DNA of 36,329 nucleotides from Flavobacteriales bacterium (GTDB taxonomy: Bacteria; Bacteroidota; Bacteroidia; Flavobacteriales_D; Parvicellaceae), in assembly GCA_029243855.1 (NCBI GenBank), contig JAQWRG010000101.1, positions 1 to 36,329 of the forward strand, given 5' to 3'. Positions within the stretch are counted from its first letter, which is position 1. The number at the start of each line of letters is the position of its first letter. This document shows, in pieces, positions 27,907 through 36,329 of the stretch. Below the pieces are notes generated by a model, which was not told the origin of the DNA, made no database searches, and saw only the letters and a list, made by a program, of their open reading frames with translations. The position numbers were made by a program, and so were the translations under genes.

Positions 27907-28613
27907 TTAAATGATTTTGTCTTAAGTTTTATTACACCCCAAAAAGCTTCTTTAAAAATACCCATATTCATTTTTGAATCTCCAAGAACTCTATCTTTAA
28001 ATGTAATAGGTATTTCTTTTACTTTAAAGCCTAATTTAATGGCTGAATATTTCATTTCAATTTGAAATGCATAGCCAATAAACCATATTTTATCTAAGTT
28101 GATGGTTTCTAAAACCTTTCTTTTATAGCATTTAAAACCAGCTGTTGTGTCTTTGATACCAATCATTAGTATTAGACGAACATAAATAGAAGCATAATAT
28201 GAAATTAACCATCTTGATTTTGGCCAATTTTCCACTTTTCCTCCTTTAACATATCTCGAGCCAACACTCACGTCACAATCGTTTTCTTGACACCTTTTAA
28301 GCAGTCTTGGTAAGTCGTTTGGATCATGAGAAAAGTCTGCATCCATTTCGAAGATAAAATCGTACGCATTTTTTATGGCCCATTTAAAACCATGAATGTA
28401 TGCAGTTCCAAGTCCAGCTTTTTCAGATCTTTCTTCAATAAATAGTCGATCAGTAGAATTTTTCAGCATCTTCACTTTTTCAGCAGTGCCATCAGGAGAC
28501 TGATCGTCAACAATTAAAACATGAAATTCCTCTTTTAACGCAAGTACAGTATTGATGATGTTTTCAATATTTTCAATTTCATTGTAAGTGGGTATTATAA
28601 CTAGGCTCTTCAT
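27903..28613 (-). CDS. polyprenol monophosphomannose synthase-like family 2 glycosyltransferase
   Basis: LVIIPTYNEIENIENII, VDDQSPDGTAEKV, FIFEMDADFSHDPNDLPRLL, DTTAGFKCYKRKVLE. Confidence 0.9.
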   Translation of the reverse strand: MKSLVIIPTYNEIENIENIINTVLALKEEFHVLIVDDQSPDGTAEKVKMLKNSTDRLFIEERSEKAGLGTAYIHGFKWAIKNAYDFIFEMDADFSHDPNDLPRLLKRCQENDCDVSVGSRYVKGGKVENWPKSRWLISYYASIYVRLILMIGIKDTTAGFKCYKRKVLETINLDKIWFIGYAFQIEMKYSAIKLGFKVKEIPITFKDRVLGDSKMNMGIFKEAFWGVIKLKTKSFK

Positions 28614-28706
28614 TTTCCAACAATTAAAACGAAGATAATAGTTTAGCTATTTATTTTTATATAAAAAATGATTTAAAACATATGAATTTTAAACTTTAAC
28701 TTTAAT

Positions 28707-28714
28707 TAACTTTG
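28707..28714 (+). promoter_or_regulatory. Bacteroidota -7 element (TAACTTTG) upstream of the T9SS cargo gene
   Basis: Matches TAnnTTTG, 8 nt before the ATG at 28723. Confidence 0.4.
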
Positions 28715-28722
28715 AATGGTAT

Positions 28723-30075
28723 ATGAAGTCGTTGTTATTTCTTTTTTTGTGTTTGCTAAATAATTTTTTTTATACTCAAAATGACAATGTTTATTTGTTA
28801 GGAGAGTGGACTAAATTAGGACTGCCGTCTTGCTCAAGTGATGGCGAAAATGTTTTTAATGAAGTTTGGGGAGTAGATGTTAATGGTCTTCGTTTTGCTG
28901 CTGTAGGGTCAACAATGGGAACCCATTTTATTGAAATTCGAGCTGATAATTCTCTCAATGAGGTTGATTTTATTTTAGGAAAACATTCAGGTGATGTTAT
29001 TTGGAGAGATTTTCATGATTACAACGGTTATTTGTATGCGGTTTGTGATCAACCTGGATTTATCAGTTCTTTACAAATTATGGACCTGCAATATCTGCCC
29101 GATAGTGTCTCAGTGGTTTACGATAGTTCTGATTTGATTATAAGGGCTCACAATATATTTATTGATACTTTAAATGCAAGGTTGTATGCTTGTTCAGTGT
29201 TGACTCCAAATGGTTATTTTCCTCTTGCTGTTTATGATTTGTCTAATCCAATATCTCCTTCATTAATTGGGACTTATGAAGAAGTTGACGTTGTTCATGA
29301 CGCTTTTGTTATTAACGATACGGCCTATTTAAATTGTGGATATGAGGGGTTGAAAGTGGTTAAGTTTAATGATATTGGTATTCCGGTTCAACTTGGAGAG
29401 CTCAATTTGTATATTGATAAAGGCTATAATCATTCAGGCTGGTTGTCTGGTGATGGAATGAATTATGTGATGTGTGATGAGACACCTTCAATGGATTTAA
29501 AGGTTTTAGATGTTTCCAATTTGGATGATATAAATGTTTCATCAACATTTTCTTCAAACTTTTATGATGAAACGCTTCCTCATAATGTAATTGTAAGAAA
29601 CCATACTGCCTACGTCAGCTATTATAATGATGGATTGCAAATTTTTGACATATCTAATCCTTCCAACCCAAAGCGTTTAGGATATTACGATTCTTATGCT
29701 GGAAGTAATGATTTACAGTATAGAGGAGCTTGGGGTGTTTACCCTTTTGGTAATGGAGAAAAAGTTTTGTTATCTGATCGAAAAAGAGGGCTATTGCTTC
29801 TTGGGTTTAATCCACCGCCAATTTTAAGTGAAAATCCATTTTCAATATTTCCTAATCCAGCTTCTGATTATATTTACTTCTACAAAGATCATATTGGTGA
29901 GGCGGATTATGAGTTATCAATTTTTAATTCAATTGGGCAGTTGGTTGATGCATTTAATTTAAATAACGATTATCACTTAATTGATTTAAGAGGGTACAAT
30001 ACGGGCATGTATTATTATCAATATATTTCAGGTTTTGATAGTCAAACGCTTTCTGGAAAATTTTTCGTTGAGTAA
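28723..30075 (+). CDS. LVIVD-like repeat protein with T9SS type A C-terminal sorting domain
   Basis: Signal peptide; repeated LxVYDLSNPxxPxLIGTY / LQIFDISNPSNPKRLGYY blades; C-terminal FSIFPNPASDYIYF...GMYYYQY...KFFVE. Confidence 0.85.
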   Translation: MKSLLFLFLCLLNNFFYTQNDNVYLLGEWTKLGLPSCSSDGENVFNEVWGVDVNGLRFAAVGSTMGTHFIEIRADNSLNEVDFILGKHSGDVIWRDFHDYNGYLYAVCDQPGFISSLQIMDLQYLPDSVSVVYDSSDLIIRAHNIFIDTLNARLYACSVLTPNGYFPLAVYDLSNPISPSLIGTYEEVDVVHDAFVINDTAYLNCGYEGLKVVKFNDIGIPVQLGELNLYIDKGYNHSGWLSGDGMNYVMCDETPSMDLKVLDVSNLDDINVSSTFSSNFYDETLPHNVIVRNHTAYVSYYNDGLQIFDISNPSNPKRLGYYDSYAGSNDLQYRGAWGVYPFGNGEKVLLSDRKRGLLLLGFNPPPILSENPFSIFPNPASDYIYFYKDHIGEADYELSIFNSIGQLVDAFNLNNDYHLIDLRGYNTGMYYYQYISGFDSQTLSGKFFVE

Positions 30076-30096
30076 ACTTTATACTAATGAAAATAT

Positions 30097-30423
30097 ATGA
30101 ATGATTTTTATGATAATGTAAAGGAAGTTGTAAAGCTAATACCAGAAGGAAGAGTATGTACTTATGGAGCAATAGCTTGTTTCTTAGGTGCTTCAAAAAG
30201 CTCAATGATGGTGGGTTGGGTTCTAAATAAGTCTTTAAATCATGTTGAAATTCCTGCTCATAGAGTAGTGAATAGGTTTGGTTATTTAACAGGTAAAAAA
30301 CATTTCCAAACGTTACATCATATGCAGCATCAGTTAGCTAATGAAGGAGTTTTGGTCCAAAACGACAAGGTGATTAATTTTGATAAATTATTTTGGGACC
30401 CTTCAAAAGAATTGAATTGGTAA
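30097..30423 (+). CDS. alkyltransferase-like (MGMT/ATL family) DNA-binding protein
   Basis: IPEGRVCTYGAIACFLG, VGWVLN, IPAHRVVNRFGYLTGKKHF; MGMT PCHRV replaced by PAHRV. Confidence 0.88.
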   Translation: MNDFYDNVKEVVKLIPEGRVCTYGAIACFLGASKSSMMVGWVLNKSLNHVEIPAHRVVNRFGYLTGKKHFQTLHHMQHQLANEGVLVQNDKVINFDKLFWDPSKELNW

Positions 30424-30465
30424 TTTTTTTATCTAAAACAATAAAAATTTATAGTTTAAACTTTC

Positions 30466-30473
30466 TATTTTTG
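30466..30473 (+). promoter_or_regulatory. Bacteroidota -7 element (TATTTTTG) upstream of mrp
   Basis: Matches TAnnTTTG, 8 nt before the mrp ATG (30482). Confidence 0.4.
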
Positions 30474-30481
30474 CAAAAGTT

Positions 30482-31600
30482 ATGGGAGAATTAAAAGAAG
30501 AAGATGTTTTAAAAGCCCTTTCTAAGGTGATGGAGCCTGATATGGGTAAGGATATTATTTCTTTGGGATTAGTAAGTAATGTAACAATTAATGAAAACTC
30601 AATATCATTTAAAGTCTCGACTAAAAATGCAGCCATGCATTCGAGAAAAAGAATGGAGGAAGCTTGTCAATTTGCCATTGAAAGAGCAGTTGGAGCTAAT
30701 TATAATGTGAATGTTGAGGTGAAAGGGTTGAAAAAATCTGAGACAGCTCAGAAAGTTCTCCCAAATATTAAGAATATAATTGCTGTTGTTTCTGGAAAGG
30801 GTGGTGTAGGTAAATCTACGATTGCTTCTAATATTGCTGTAGGGTTAGGTAAAAAAGGATATAAAGTAGGTGTAGTAGATGCCGATATTTATGGCCCATC
30901 TGTGCCTATGATGTTTAATTGTCAACACTACAAGCCAATGTCTAAGCAAGTTGATAACAAACAATTCATAGTTCCGGCAGAAAATTATGGAGTTAAACTA
31001 CTTTCAATTGGGTTTTTTGCTGAGTTAGATCAGGCAGTGGTTTGGAGAGGTCCAATGGCTGCAAAAGCATTGCATCAGCTTTTTTTTGATGCTCATTGGG
31101 AAGAACTTGATTATTTGATTATTGATACTCCACCTGGTACAGGTGATGTTCACCTGTCAATAGTTCAATCTCTTCCGTTAACTGGAGTGGTAGTTGTTAC
31201 TACTCCTCAAAATGTTGCTGTTGCCGATGCAAAAAAAGCAGTTAGTATGTTTAAAATGGACAACATTAATGTTCCTGTACTTGGAATTGTTGAAAATATG
31301 TCGTGGTTTAGTCCTGCAGAACTGCCCGATAATAAGTATTTTTTATTTGGTGATAATGGAGGAAAAAATTTATCGGATTCACTTGGTATTCCTTTGTTAG
31401 GACAAATTCCATTAATCCAAAGTGTTCGTGAAAGTGGAGATGCTGGAAGACCTGCTGTAATGCAACAAAACACCCCAGTTCAAAAATATTACTTAGATTT
31501 ATGTGACCAATTAATAAAAAAAGTTAATTGTAGAAATGATGAATTAAACGAAACTAAAGTTGTTGAAGTCGAATATGGACAACCTAAATGCTCTTCATAG
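30482..31600 (+). CDS. mrp: Mrp/NBP35-family P-loop ATPase (Fe-S carrier) with N-terminal MIP18 domain
   Basis: IAVVSGKGGVGKSTIASNIAVGL, DADIYGPSVPMMF, LIIDTPPGTGDVHLS. Confidence 0.95.
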   Translation: MGELKEEDVLKALSKVMEPDMGKDIISLGLVSNVTINENSISFKVSTKNAAMHSRKRMEEACQFAIERAVGANYNVNVEVKGLKKSETAQKVLPNIKNIIAVVSGKGGVGKSTIASNIAVGLGKKGYKVGVVDADIYGPSVPMMFNCQHYKPMSKQVDNKQFIVPAENYGVKLLSIGFFAELDQAVVWRGPMAAKALHQLFFDAHWEELDYLIIDTPPGTGDVHLSIVQSLPLTGVVVVTTPQNVAVADAKKAVSMFKMDNINVPVLGIVENMSWFSPAELPDNKYFLFGDNGGKNLSDSLGIPLLGQIPLIQSVRESGDAGRPAVMQQNTPVQKYYLDLCDQLIKKVNCRNDELNETKVVEVEYGQPKCSS

Positions 31601-31603
31601 TTT

Positions 31604-31840
31604 ATGAGTGAAAATGAAAATATTATAATTAAAGCCATTGATGATTTAAGACCATATCTTAATAATGATGGTGGTGATATGGAGTTTGTCGAAATAACAA
31701 GTGAAAAAAAAGTTATTATTAGACTACTTGGCGCTTGTAAAACTTGCTCTGCAAGTAAAATGACCATAAAAGCTGGTTTAGAAGAATCTTTAAAAAACTT
31801 AATTCCTGATATTACGGGTGTTGAATCAGTTAAAGATTAA
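31604..31840 (+). CDS. NifU C-terminal domain Fe-S scaffold protein
   Basis: 78 aa; IRPYLNNDGGDMEFVEI-like start and LLGACKTCSASKMTIKAGLE (CxxC). Confidence 0.93.
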   Translation: MSENENIIIKAIDDLRPYLNNDGGDMEFVEITSEKKVIIRLLGACKTCSASKMTIKAGLEESLKNLIPDITGVESVKD

Positions 31841-31844
31841 ACCA

Positions 31845-34274
31845 TTAAAATTCAAATTGTAGTCCGATTGAAGGAAGAACAGTCCCAGCAACATTGTTGA
31901 TGTATTTAAGCTGATATCTTGACGGATCATTTGGGTCAATTAAAATGTTTCCTTGATTGTCTCTAACAGCTATAAGGCTACTTGGTGTCTCAGATTGAAA
32001 ATTATAAAGGTTCTGAATATCCATGTATAGATTAAGGGCCATTTTTTTCCAAAACCACTTTTTATCAATTCTAATGTCTAATCCATGATTAGATTTTAAT
32101 CTTTCATTATTAAGGTTGTTGTAGTCAAAAACCCCAAATGAATTAACATCCCATACTTGAGTTAGAGATGAGGTGGCATAATCGTAAGGAGTGTATGGAG
32201 ATCCTCCAGCAAATCTAAATTTCATTCCAATCTCCCAATCGTTTTTTAACTTTAGTCCACCTGTTAAACTAATAATATGACCATTGTCCCAAGCAGACGG
32301 TTTATAATTGTCATTTTTATCAATAAACTCGCTTCTTACCCATGTGTATGCTAAAATCCCATAGAAGGATTTACTTAATTTTCTTTGGGCTAAAAATTCT
32401 AAACCATAAGATCTCCCTGATGAGTTGCTGCTGACAGCTTCGTTTCCTATTACTCCAAAATCTCCTCCAAGATTAGCCAGTGAGATGCTGTCTCTCAATA
32501 GAAAGGGATAATTGTCGTATTTTTTGTAAAAACCTTCTACAGTGATTTTGCTGTATTTTTCAGGGTTAAATTCGACCCCCCCCACAATGTGTTTGTTGTT
32601 GATATAGCTGAGATTGTTTTCTTTATTAATCAATTCACCGTTCATGTCTTTAAAACCCATAACAGTATAGGCAGGTAGTTGAAAATATTTACCAATATTA
32701 AAATTTAAACTTAGCTTATCGTTCATAGCATAAGCTATACTAAATCTTGGAGATAATTGATCAATTGGATTGCTCATTTCTTTTGAGTAGGAGTTTTGAT
32801 CGGTTCTCAGACCAAAGGATCCAATAAGTTTTTCATTTAGAAATTTTTTGCTTATTTGACCAAATAAACTTGTTTTTAATAGCTCTAATTTTGATTCAAA
32901 ATCAATAGTGGAAGTGTCTCCTTGAAATTCTATTTTTTGAAAAGTAGAATTGGTGTATGTGACATATTCAACACCTAATCCATAATTTATTTTCCAGCCG
33001 TTTTTTCTTATGGTATTTTCAAACCTAAATTTATTTTCTATTTCTTCTGATAAATAATCTTGACGTAGGTTTTCAGGACTTTCTATGTTGTTGTTGTATT
33101 TAACAGATCTATTATTTAGGTGGTTTCTTGAGAAAATAAAATTTTGAAAACTATTTTCTTTAAAATGTGTCCAGTTGGTGCCAATTGTATAATTCCATTG
33201 AGTTGTAACAGGAAGATAACCTAGAATATAATCATTTCTTTCTATTGCATCCGGATCAGTAATGTTATCATTAATTGAGGTGTTAAGAATAAAATCATCT
33301 ATAGCCCCTAAACCAATAACAGTAAATTGGTTTTTATCGTCAATTTTTGTTTTTGTTTTGAATTGAAAATCATTGTATGTGGGTAAAAAGGGTAGGCCAA
33401 TCAGTTTAAATAAAAACTGCAAATAAGATCTTCTAGCTGACATTACAAAAGTTGTGTTTTTTCCAATTGGACCATCAAACGTCATCCCGATATCACTTGA
33501 TCCTAATGTGAAAGTGGTTGCTAATCGATCAGGGTTTCCATCAACTTGTTTAAATTCTAAAACTGAACTTAAGGTGTTGCCTCTGTTGGCTGGAAAAGCT
33601 CCTGAATATAAATCTACTTCTCTTATGAAATTAACGTTAATCATTCCAACTGGCCCACCTGACGAGCCCTGTGTAGCAAAGTGATTAATGTTAGGAACTT
33701 CGATCCCGTCTAGGTAAAATCTATTTTCATTAGGTGCTCCTCCTCTTATTATGATGTCATTTCTAAATGAAACAGTGGATGCAACACCTGGAAGTGACTG
33801 AATAACTTTTGAAATGTCTCTATTTCCCCCGGGGTTTCTGTAAATTTCGGTAGCACTAATGTTACGTTTACTAACAGGGCTTTCTTCTGTTTTCTGAAAT
33901 GGTGATGCAGTTATTTCTACTTCTTCAAGTTTTGTAGAGGATTCAATAAGTTTTATGATTAAACTAGTTGGTTTATTAGATGAAACAATTATTTCAGAAA
34001 AACTTTTTGGTTTATATCCAACAAAACTACATGTGATGTTGTAGAGACCAGGTTTTAGATTTTCAATAATGTAGTTTCCGTCTATGTCACTTGAAACGCC
34101 AGTTTTGTTATTTTCAATAAAAACATTTGCAAATGGTATAGCTTCATTGTTAATGGCGTCAACTACTGAACCTTTAATTACACCACTTTGACTAAAAATA
34201 ATTGTGGTTGTTAAAATTAAAATTGTTGTTAATGAAACTAATTTTATTGAGCAATTGATTGATTTATATATCAT
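31845..34274 (-). CDS. TonB-dependent receptor with N-terminal carboxypeptidase-regulatory-like domain
   Basis: GVIKGSVVDAINNEAIPFANVFIENNKTGVSSDIDGNYIIENLKPGLYNI; plug DISKVIQSLPGVASTVSFRNDIIIRGGAPNENRFYLDGIEVPNINHF; C-terminal GLQFEF. Confidence 0.93.
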   Translation of the reverse strand: MIYKSINCSIKLVSLTTILILTTTIIFSQSGVIKGSVVDAINNEAIPFANVFIENNKTGVSSDIDGNYIIENLKPGLYNITCSFVGYKPKSFSEIIVSSNKPTSLIIKLIESSTKLEEVEITASPFQKTEESPVSKRNISATEIYRNPGGNRDISKVIQSLPGVASTVSFRNDIIIRGGAPNENRFYLDGIEVPNINHFATQGSSGGPVGMINVNFIREVDLYSGAFPANRGNTLSSVLEFKQVDGNPDRLATTFTLGSSDIGMTFDGPIGKNTTFVMSARRSYLQFLFKLIGLPFLPTYNDFQFKTKTKIDDKNQFTVIGLGAIDDFILNTSINDNITDPDAIERNDYILGYLPVTTQWNYTIGTNWTHFKENSFQNFIFSRNHLNNRSVKYNNNIESPENLRQDYLSEEIENKFRFENTIRKNGWKINYGLGVEYVTYTNSTFQKIEFQGDTSTIDFESKLELLKTSLFGQISKKFLNEKLIGSFGLRTDQNSYSKEMSNPIDQLSPRFSIAYAMNDKLSLNFNIGKYFQLPAYTVMGFKDMNGELINKENNLSYINNKHIVGGVEFNPEKYSKITVEGFYKKYDNYPFLLRDSISLANLGGDFGVIGNEAVSSNSSGRSYGLEFLAQRKLSKSFYGILAYTWVRSEFIDKNDNYKPSAWDNGHIISLTGGLKLKNDWEIGMKFRFAGGSPYTPYDYATSSLTQVWDVNSFGVFDYNNLNNERLKSNHGLDIRIDKKWFWKKMALNLYMDIQNLYNFQSETPSSLIAVRDNQGNILIDPNDPSRYQLKYINNVAGTVLPSIGLQFEF

Positions 34275-34317
34275 TTTAACTTTGATTCAAATTCAATTTC
34301 TAATTCTATTTAGTTGT

Positions 34318-34343
34318 ATTAAACACTTCTTGTGGTGTTTAAT
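34318..34343. promoter_or_regulatory. perfect 9-bp inverted repeat in the divergent TonB-receptor/MerR intergenic region
   Basis: ATTAAACAC (34318-34326) - TTCTTGTG - GTGTTTAAT (34335-34343). Confidence 0.5.
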
Positions 34344-34394
34344 TATTTTAAGACAAACATAAACAAAACTCGTCAAAAACCTTGCTATTAACAA

Positions 34395-34428
34395 TTTGTT
34401 TAACTAATTTAGTTTAAAATTAAACAAA
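34395..34428. promoter_or_regulatory. second inverted repeat immediately upstream of the merR ATG
   Basis: TTTGTTTAA (34395-34403) - 16 bp - TTAAACAAA (34420-34428), with nested AACTAATTTAGTT (34402-34414). Confidence 0.45.
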
Positions 34429-35310
34429 ATGTACAGTTATTCAATTGCAGATCTTGAAAAATTATCTGGTATTAAATCTCATACCATTCGAATATGGGAA
34501 AAGCGATACAGTTTAGTTGTTCCGAATAGAACGGATACTAACATCAGATCTTATAATGACGACCAGATTAAAAAAATTCTCAATGTATCGTTACTAATTA
34601 AGAACGGTCATAAAATAAGCAAAGTTGCTTCTTTAACTCCAGATCAAATTAGCGAATCAGTTCAAAAACTAATTAAATTATCTAAAGGATTTGAAGCATA
34701 CATCAATTCATTTATAATTAGTTCTATACAATTTGATGAACCCCTATTTCAAAAAACATATGATGAGTTATTAGTGGAACATGATTTAGCGTCCATTTAC
34801 GAATCTGTCTTCATACCAACTCTAAGGCGTATAGGTACTTTGTGGTCCTCAGGTAAAATTTTTCCTGCTCAAGAACATTTTTTATCGAACTTGATTAAAC
34901 AAAAATTTCATCACGCTATTGAGTCTGTGCCCAAATCAATTCGTGTCAATAAAAAAGCTTTTTTGTTTCTTCCTCCTTGGGAAGATCATGATTTTGCTTT
35001 AATGTATGCCGATTTAGTGCTTAAAAAAATTGGTTTTGATGTCGTTAATGTTGGGAAAACTATTTCTTTTGATAGCATCTTACTATGTATTGATAAAATA
35101 AAACCAGATATGATTTTTACCACCTTTATTGTTGGTCAAAAAGTTACTCTATTGCAAAAGTTTTGTGATGATATTAAATCAAACTCATCATGCAAGCTTT
35201 TTTATGCTGGAAATGCAGATCTTTTACGACTAGTTAATACACAAGGAAAAGTATTTTTATCCCTTAACGAATTCGATTCTTATTTTAGTAATTTATCTTT
35301 TGCTAGTTGA
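34429..35310 (+). CDS. MerR-family regulator with CarH/LitR-like cobalamin-binding region
   Basis: MerR HTH YSIADLEKLSGIKSHTIRIWEKRYSLVVPNRTDTNIRSYND; WSSGKIFPAQEH (Wx9EH); PPWEDHDFA (ExHxxA). Confidence 0.88.
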   Translation: MYSYSIADLEKLSGIKSHTIRIWEKRYSLVVPNRTDTNIRSYNDDQIKKILNVSLLIKNGHKISKVASLTPDQISESVQKLIKLSKGFEAYINSFIISSIQFDEPLFQKTYDELLVEHDLASIYESVFIPTLRRIGTLWSSGKIFPAQEHFLSNLIKQKFHHAIESVPKSIRVNKKAFLFLPPWEDHDFALMYADLVLKKIGFDVVNVGKTISFDSILLCIDKIKPDMIFTTFIVGQKVTLLQKFCDDIKSNSSCKLFYAGNADLLRLVNTQGKVFLSLNEFDSYFSNLSFAS

Positions 35311-36329
35311 AAAAAGTCGCAGTTATTGGTTCAGGATTTGCAGGGTTAACCGCTGCTATTGAATTGTCATCAAAAGGTTATGATGTTACTATTTTTGAAA
35401 AAAACTCATCCATTGGAGGCAGAGCCAGAAAATTAGAAATTGATGGCTTTACCTTTGACATGGGGCCAAGTTGGTATTGGATGCCAGATGTTTTTGATCG
35501 TTTTTTCGAACGTCATGGAAAGAAAACTTCCGATTATTTTAAATTAAATAAACTTGATCCAGGTTTTTCTATAGTTTATAATGAAAACGATGAATTAGTT
35601 GTACCGGCCTCCTTTGATGAATTGGTAAATACCTTTGAATCTATTGAGAAAGGCGGAGGCGATCAATTAATCAATTTCATGAACAAAGCTCAAAAAAAAT
35701 ACGAGATTGGTATGGCAGATTTAGTTTACAAGCCATCTCACTCCATTTTTGAATTCATTAATTTATCTGTACTCAAGGGATTGTTTCATCTTAGCATTTT
35801 CACTTCTTTTAGAAAGTACGTTAGAAAATATTTTAAAGATTCTAAGCTAATTAAGCTAATGGAGTTTCCTGTGCTCTTCCTTGGCGCAACTCCAAAAAAC
35901 ACCCCTGCTTTGTATTCTTTGATGAACTACACTGGGCTAAAGGTTGGTACTTTCTATCCTGATGGAGGTTTTTTTGCAGTTGTTAAGGCTTTTGAAAATT
36001 TAGCCGTTGAAAAAAATGTTCAATTGAGTTGTAATTCTGAAGTTAGTAGCATAAATATTCAAAATAAACTTGTAAAATCCATTACTGTAAATGGAAAAGA
36101 TATCGATTTTGATATGGTGATAGCAGGTGCTGATTATCATCATGTTGAGCAAAAACTCTTAGAGAAACAATATCGTAATTATTCAGAATCTTATTGGGAT
36201 AAAAGAGAAATGGCTCCTTCTAGTCTTCTTTTTTATGTTGGGGTTGATAAGAAGCTATCAAACCTAAACCATCATACCTTATTTTTTGATCAGGATTTTG
36301 ATAAACATGCAAAAGAAATTTATGATCAA
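35307..36329 (+). CDS. crtI: phytoene desaturase family protein, 3' end beyond window
   Basis: TTG start overlapping merR stop; LKKVAVIGSGFAGLTAAIELSSKGYDVTIFEKNSSIGGRARKLEIDGFTFDMGPSWYWMPDVF. Confidence 0.93.
   Translation, partial: MKKVAVIGSGFAGLTAAIELSSKGYDVTIFEKNSSIGGRARKLEIDGFTFDMGPSWYWMPDVFDRFFERHGKKTSDYFKLNKLDPGFSIVYNENDELVVPASFDELVNTFESIEKGGGDQLINFMNKAQKKYEIGMADLVYKPSHSIFEFINLSVLKGLFHLSIFTSFRKYVRKYFKDSKLIKLMEFPVLFLGATPKNTPALYSLMNYTGLKVGTFYPDGGFFAVVKAFENLAVEKNVQLSCNSEVSSINIQNKLVKSITVNGKDIDFDMVIAGADYHHVEQKLLEKQYRNYSESYWDKREMAPSSLLFYVGVDKKLSNLNHHTLFFDQDFDKHAKEIYDQ

Noticed and set aside
28654-28667. Perfect 14-bp palindrome TTTTTATATAAAAA between divergent genes
   Set aside because: Pure A/T simple sequence in an AT-rich intergenic region; likely by chance without conservation data.
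30097-30423. Possible active O6-methylguanine methyltransferase
   Set aside because: Catalytic Cys is Ala (PAHRV) and the protein is only 108 aa; annotated as ATL-like instead.

Overview
AT-rich chromosomal segment that looks like Bacteroidota, most likely Flavobacteriia: it carries gldB/gldC, a T9SS sorting tail, TAnnTTTG promoter octamers and Bacteroidota-type gene order. It is mostly core genome. From left to right it contains: the end of the spc/alpha ribosomal operons (rplR-rpsE-rpmD-rplO-secY-map-infA-rpmJ-rpsM-rpsK-rpsD-rpoA-rplQ); carA, eno, a membrane-anchored GH25 protein and monomeric icd; a helix-hairpin-helix/outer-membrane-barrel protein paired with a small PorV/PorQ-like barrel; trmB-gldC-gldB; an outer-membrane protein, nadE, a 2Fe-2S ferredoxin and an FNR-like reductase; purE/purK; hpt-adk-obgE-PAP2-crcB; a minus-strand glycosyltransferase-pyrC-DUF4296 cluster; a T9SS cargo protein, an alkyltransferase-like protein, mrp-nifU and a TonB-dependent receptor; and a MerR/cobalamin-domain regulator upstream of a truncated phytoene desaturase. 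I see no CRISPR array, transposon, prophage, rRNA or recognisable tRNA, and no clear wholly new multi-gene system. The best leads are: (1) three apparent reading-frame lesions in conserved genes (rplR in-frame stop, rpoA -1 shift, pyrC -1 shift), which need read-level checking; (2) a CarH/LitR-like regulator with degenerate cobalamin motifs, repeated GTTTAA motifs upstream and crtI downstream; (3) an ATL with Ala in place of the MGMT catalytic Cys; (4) an HHH-plus-barrel envelope protein; (5) a 51-bp tandem duplication in an acidic/lysine-rich L17 tail; (6) a structured rpsK-rpsD intergenic region; (7) promoter octamers so close to start codons that near-leaderless mRNAs are predicted.
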